Assembly (NCBI GenBank): GCA_937884625.1
Contig: CALGCE010000143.1
Coordinates: 1 to 8,088 of the forward strand
Reading direction: 5' to 3'
Source: an uncultured Clostridia bacterium
GTDB taxonomy: Bacteria; Bacillota; Clostridia; Oscillospirales; Acutalibacteraceae
DNA: 8,088 nt
In this document: piece after piece, positions 6,467 through 8,088 of the stretch
Layout of the letters: every line of letters starts with the position of its first letter
Position numbering within the stretch: position 1 is the stretch's first letter
Made by a program: the position numbers and the translations under genes
The notes under the pieces: model-generated
Told to the model about the DNA's origin: nothing
Databases searched by the model: none
The model's input: the letters and a program-made list of their open reading frames with translations, nothing else

Positions 6467-7666
6467 TTATATATTTGATACTATTTGCAGTGTATCTCTT
6501 GCAATTGCAAGTTCTTCGTTTGTGGGGATTACAAATACATCAACACCGCTCTCAGCAGTGGAAATCTTTATTTCTTTGCCACGAAGTTTATTGAGTTCTT
6601 TATCTATCTTAACGTTTAAATATCCTAAATTTTCGCATACGTACTCACGAAGTTCAGGGTCATTTTCGCCTATACCGCCCGTAAAGCAGATAGCGTCAAC
6701 GCCGTTCATAGCGGCAATATATGAGCCGATAAATTTAAGTATCTGATAACGTTGCATATCAACCGCAAGTTTTGCACGTTCATTGCCTGCGTCTGCCGCA
6801 GCACCTATGTCACGGTTATCGTTTGAAATGCCCGATATTCCGAGCATACCCGATTTCTTGTTACAGATAGTATTAATATCGGAAGCAGTGAGATTCTCTT
6901 TTTCTGCAATATATGTAAGTGCAGACGGGTCTATCGTCCCCGAGCGGGTACCCATCATAAATCCGTCAAGCGGAGTAAAGCCCATAGAAGTATCTACGCA
7001 AACGCCGTCTTTAATTGCGGTAATGGAACAACCGTTGCCCAAATGACAGGTAATGATTTTAATGTCTTTTTTGTCCTTACCTTCAAGGTCTGCCACCCTG
7101 TCGCTTACAAAGCGGTGGGAAGTACCGTGAGCACCGTATTTACGCACCTGATATTTTTCATAGTACTCATACGGCAGCGGATACATAAATGCATACGACG
7201 GCATAGTCTGATGGAAAGACGTATCGAATACTACAACCTGCGGTATTTTTTCGCCAAACGTCTTTATACAAGCACGGATTGCAAGAACGTGTGCAGGATT
7301 ATGAAGAGGTGCCATGGCACCGAGTTCGGAAATTTTATTTATAACGTCCTCGGTTACAAGACAAGAGCCCTTGAAAACCGCACCGCCCTGTACTATTCTG
7401 TGACCGATTGCCGATATTTCGTCAAAAGAATCAATAACCTTTGCCTCGCTCTTGGTCATAGCGTACACAACAGCCTCAAAAGCTTCGCTGTGTGTGGGCA
7501 TCGGTGTTTCGGCTTCGTACTTCCTGCCGTCCGCCGATTTGTGCGATATGGCACCCGTAACGCCTATTCTCTCACAAAGACCTTTTGCAAGCACCTGCTC
7601 GTTATCCATATCTATAAGTTGATATTTAAGTGACGAACTGCCTGCATTAACAACAAAAATTTTCAT
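6467..7666 (-). CDS. ackA: Acetate kinase
   Basis: This cytoplasmic enzyme interconverts acetyl phosphate + ADP and acetate + ATP, the ATP-yielding last step of acetate fermentation, normally working with phosphotransacetylase. At 399 residues it has the usual family length. Conserved parts are VVNAGSSSLKYQL (Asn7), GHRIVQGG (Arg90), APLHNPAH, VFDTSFHQTMP (Asp148), YGAHGTSHRFVS (His180), HLGNGCSI, DTSMGFTPLDGFMMGTRSG (Arg241), FTGGIGEN and IPTNEELAIARDT (Glu384); these match the catalytic and substrate residues known from the Methanosarcina enzyme. In the Arg90 motif the common His-Gly-Gly-Glu is Gln-Gly-Gly-Ala, an uncommon variant. I chose the ATG at 7666 because the family begins MKIFVVNAGSSS; AAAGG lies 10 bases before it. 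The ATG at 7672, 4 bases after the same site, is the alternative. The frame stays open well upstream. No pta gene is adjacent within the window. A strong terminator follows. Confidence 0.97.
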   Translation of the reverse strand: MKIFVVNAGSSSLKYQLIDMDNEQVLAKGLCERIGVTGAISHKSADGRKYEAETPMPTHSEAFEAVVYAMTKSEAKVIDSFDEISAIGHRIVQGGAVFKGSCLVTEDVINKISELGAMAPLHNPAHVLAIRACIKTFGEKIPQVVVFDTSFHQTMPSYAFMYPLPYEYYEKYQVRKYGAHGTSHRFVSDRVADLEGKDKKDIKIITCHLGNGCSITAIKDGVCVDTSMGFTPLDGFMMGTRSGTIDPSALTYIAEKENLTASDINTICNKKSGMLGISGISNDNRDIGAAADAGNERAKLAVDMQRYQILKFIGSYIAAMNGVDAICFTGGIGENDPELREYVCENLGYLNVKIDKELNKLRGKEIKISTAESGVDVFVIPTNEELAIARDTLQIVSNI

Positions 7667-7852
7667 TTTCATTATGCCTTTATCTTTTATACATAAAAGC
7701 TGACCGGGCATACCTCTTATAATTATGTTATCGCCGTTTTCTATTCGTCCGCTGTACGAATAGTGCTCGGACACATGGATCTCTCCGGAAAAGATTTCAT
7801 CAAAATCGGGATAATTCTTCTTGATAAGATTTATGTATTCCTCATTCAACAC
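7667..7852 (-). other. Coding-like in-frame extension upstream of ackA
   Basis: The ackA frame stays open from 7666 up to a TAA at 7969-7967. A GTG at 7852 would add 62 residues (MLNEEYINLIKK..., containing FDEIFSGEIHVSEHYS and GRIENGDNIIIRG), and the 20 or so codons before it also read like protein (ENNKKLICTYDGFVV). Its composition looks like coding DNA, not random AT-rich spacer. However, no Shine-Dalgarno site precedes the GTG, and no canonical in-frame ATG exists upstream. It may be the remnant of a small gene fused to ackA, an N-terminal domain begun at an unusual codon, or a long leader. I do not recognise the sequence. Confidence 0.35.
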
Positions 7853-7913
7853 AACAAAGCCATCGTAGGTGCATATAAGTTTTTTGTTGTTTTCAATAAG
7901 TTTTTTATATAAT

Positions 7914-7936
7914 ATTATACATTTATATATATTATA
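7914..7936 (-). promoter_or_regulatory. Possible -10 elements for ackA
   Basis: Two TATAAT hexamers occur on the minus strand (7936-7931 and 7919-7914, the second preceded directly by TG). Neither has a convincing -35 box at the right distance, so this could be chance in a TA-rich tract. If real, the transcript would carry a leader of more than 230 bases ahead of the ackA ATG. Confidence 0.3.
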
Positions 7937-7986
7937 TATAGGGAAGTTTTGTAGAAAATAAAAAATTTATAAAAAATATTTTTATG

Positions 7987-8058
7987 ATGTTTTGAACATA
8001 AAACACAACATATTGTTGAAAACATTGGCTTAAATATTTGATATTTCGATATGTTGTG
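7987..8058. repeat. Nested inverted repeats in AT-rich spacer
   Basis: Three symmetric elements overlap. ATGTTTT (7987-7993) pairs with AAAACAT (8019-8025). CAACA-TAT-TGTTG (8006-8018) is a short palindrome. CACAACATAT (8004-8013) recurs inverted as ATATGTTGTG (8049-8058). They lie more than 300 bases upstream of ackA, so they may serve either ackA or a divergent gene beyond the right edge; a TTGACT at 8082-8087 could be a plus-strand -35 box. The rest of 7853-8088 holds no gene I can support. Confidence 0.45.
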
Positions 8059-8088
8059 AAAATTTTAATTAAATTAAATGATTGACTT

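Noticed and set aside
7043..7633. 196-residue plus-strand frame over ackA
   Set aside because: It lies wholly antisense to conserved acetate kinase motifs, and its composition fits a mirror of that gene.
1..8088. CRISPR array, tRNA, rRNA or insertion sequence
   Set aside because: No regularly spaced short repeats, no tRNA or rRNA-like stretches, no transposase-like frame and no terminal inverted repeats with target duplications were seen.

Overview
The window looks like Bacillota (Clostridia-type, Gram-positive) DNA of low to moderate GC. Three things point there: sigma-A promoters with TTGACA boxes and extended -10 elements, strong Shine-Dalgarno sites and U-tailed terminators; a very large secreted protein ending in an SPKTG sortase signal; and a clostridial-style acetate kinase. 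I cannot name the species.

Layout, left to right. Positions 1-374 (+) hold the tail of one reading frame, then an 84-residue unknown protein joined to it by an ATGA overlap. This piece is slightly more GC-rich (about 42% by hand count) than the DNA next to it and runs head-on into the next gene with a 32-base overlap. Positions 343-771 (-) encode a small stand-alone protein that resembles the phage-associated PBECR nucleases (Barnase/EndoU/ColicinE5-D/RelE-like fold). It has its own strong promoter, a TTG start, and two palindromes over the -35 box and the transcription start/ribosome site. Positions 929-956 are a terminator. Positions 983-6196 (-) encode a 1737-residue cell-wall-anchored adhesin: signal peptide, von Willebrand A domain with an intact metal site, an InlB-type B repeat, about twelve YDG/MBG-type beta-sandwich repeats, a CARDB/DUF11-like domain and the SPKTG anchor. 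It has its own textbook promoter. A strong terminator at 6398-6431 separates it from ackA (6467-7666, -), a complete acetate kinase with all key catalytic residues. The last roughly 220 bases are very AT-rich non-coding DNA with a cluster of inverted repeats.

The three minus-strand genes point the same way but look like separate transcription units: the adhesin and nuclease genes have promoters of their own, and terminators follow ackA and the adhesin gene. AckA is core energy metabolism (acetyl phosphate + ADP to acetate + ATP). The adhesin is a surface accessory gene whose sortase is not in the window. The nuclease gene and the 1-374 segment look like mobile or phage-derived material. The points most worth a second look are the operator-controlled orphan PBECR nuclease, the duplicated four-domain A-B1-B2-A' unit in the adhesin, the His/aromatic-rich insert in its vWA domain, and a coding-like in-frame extension upstream of ackA.
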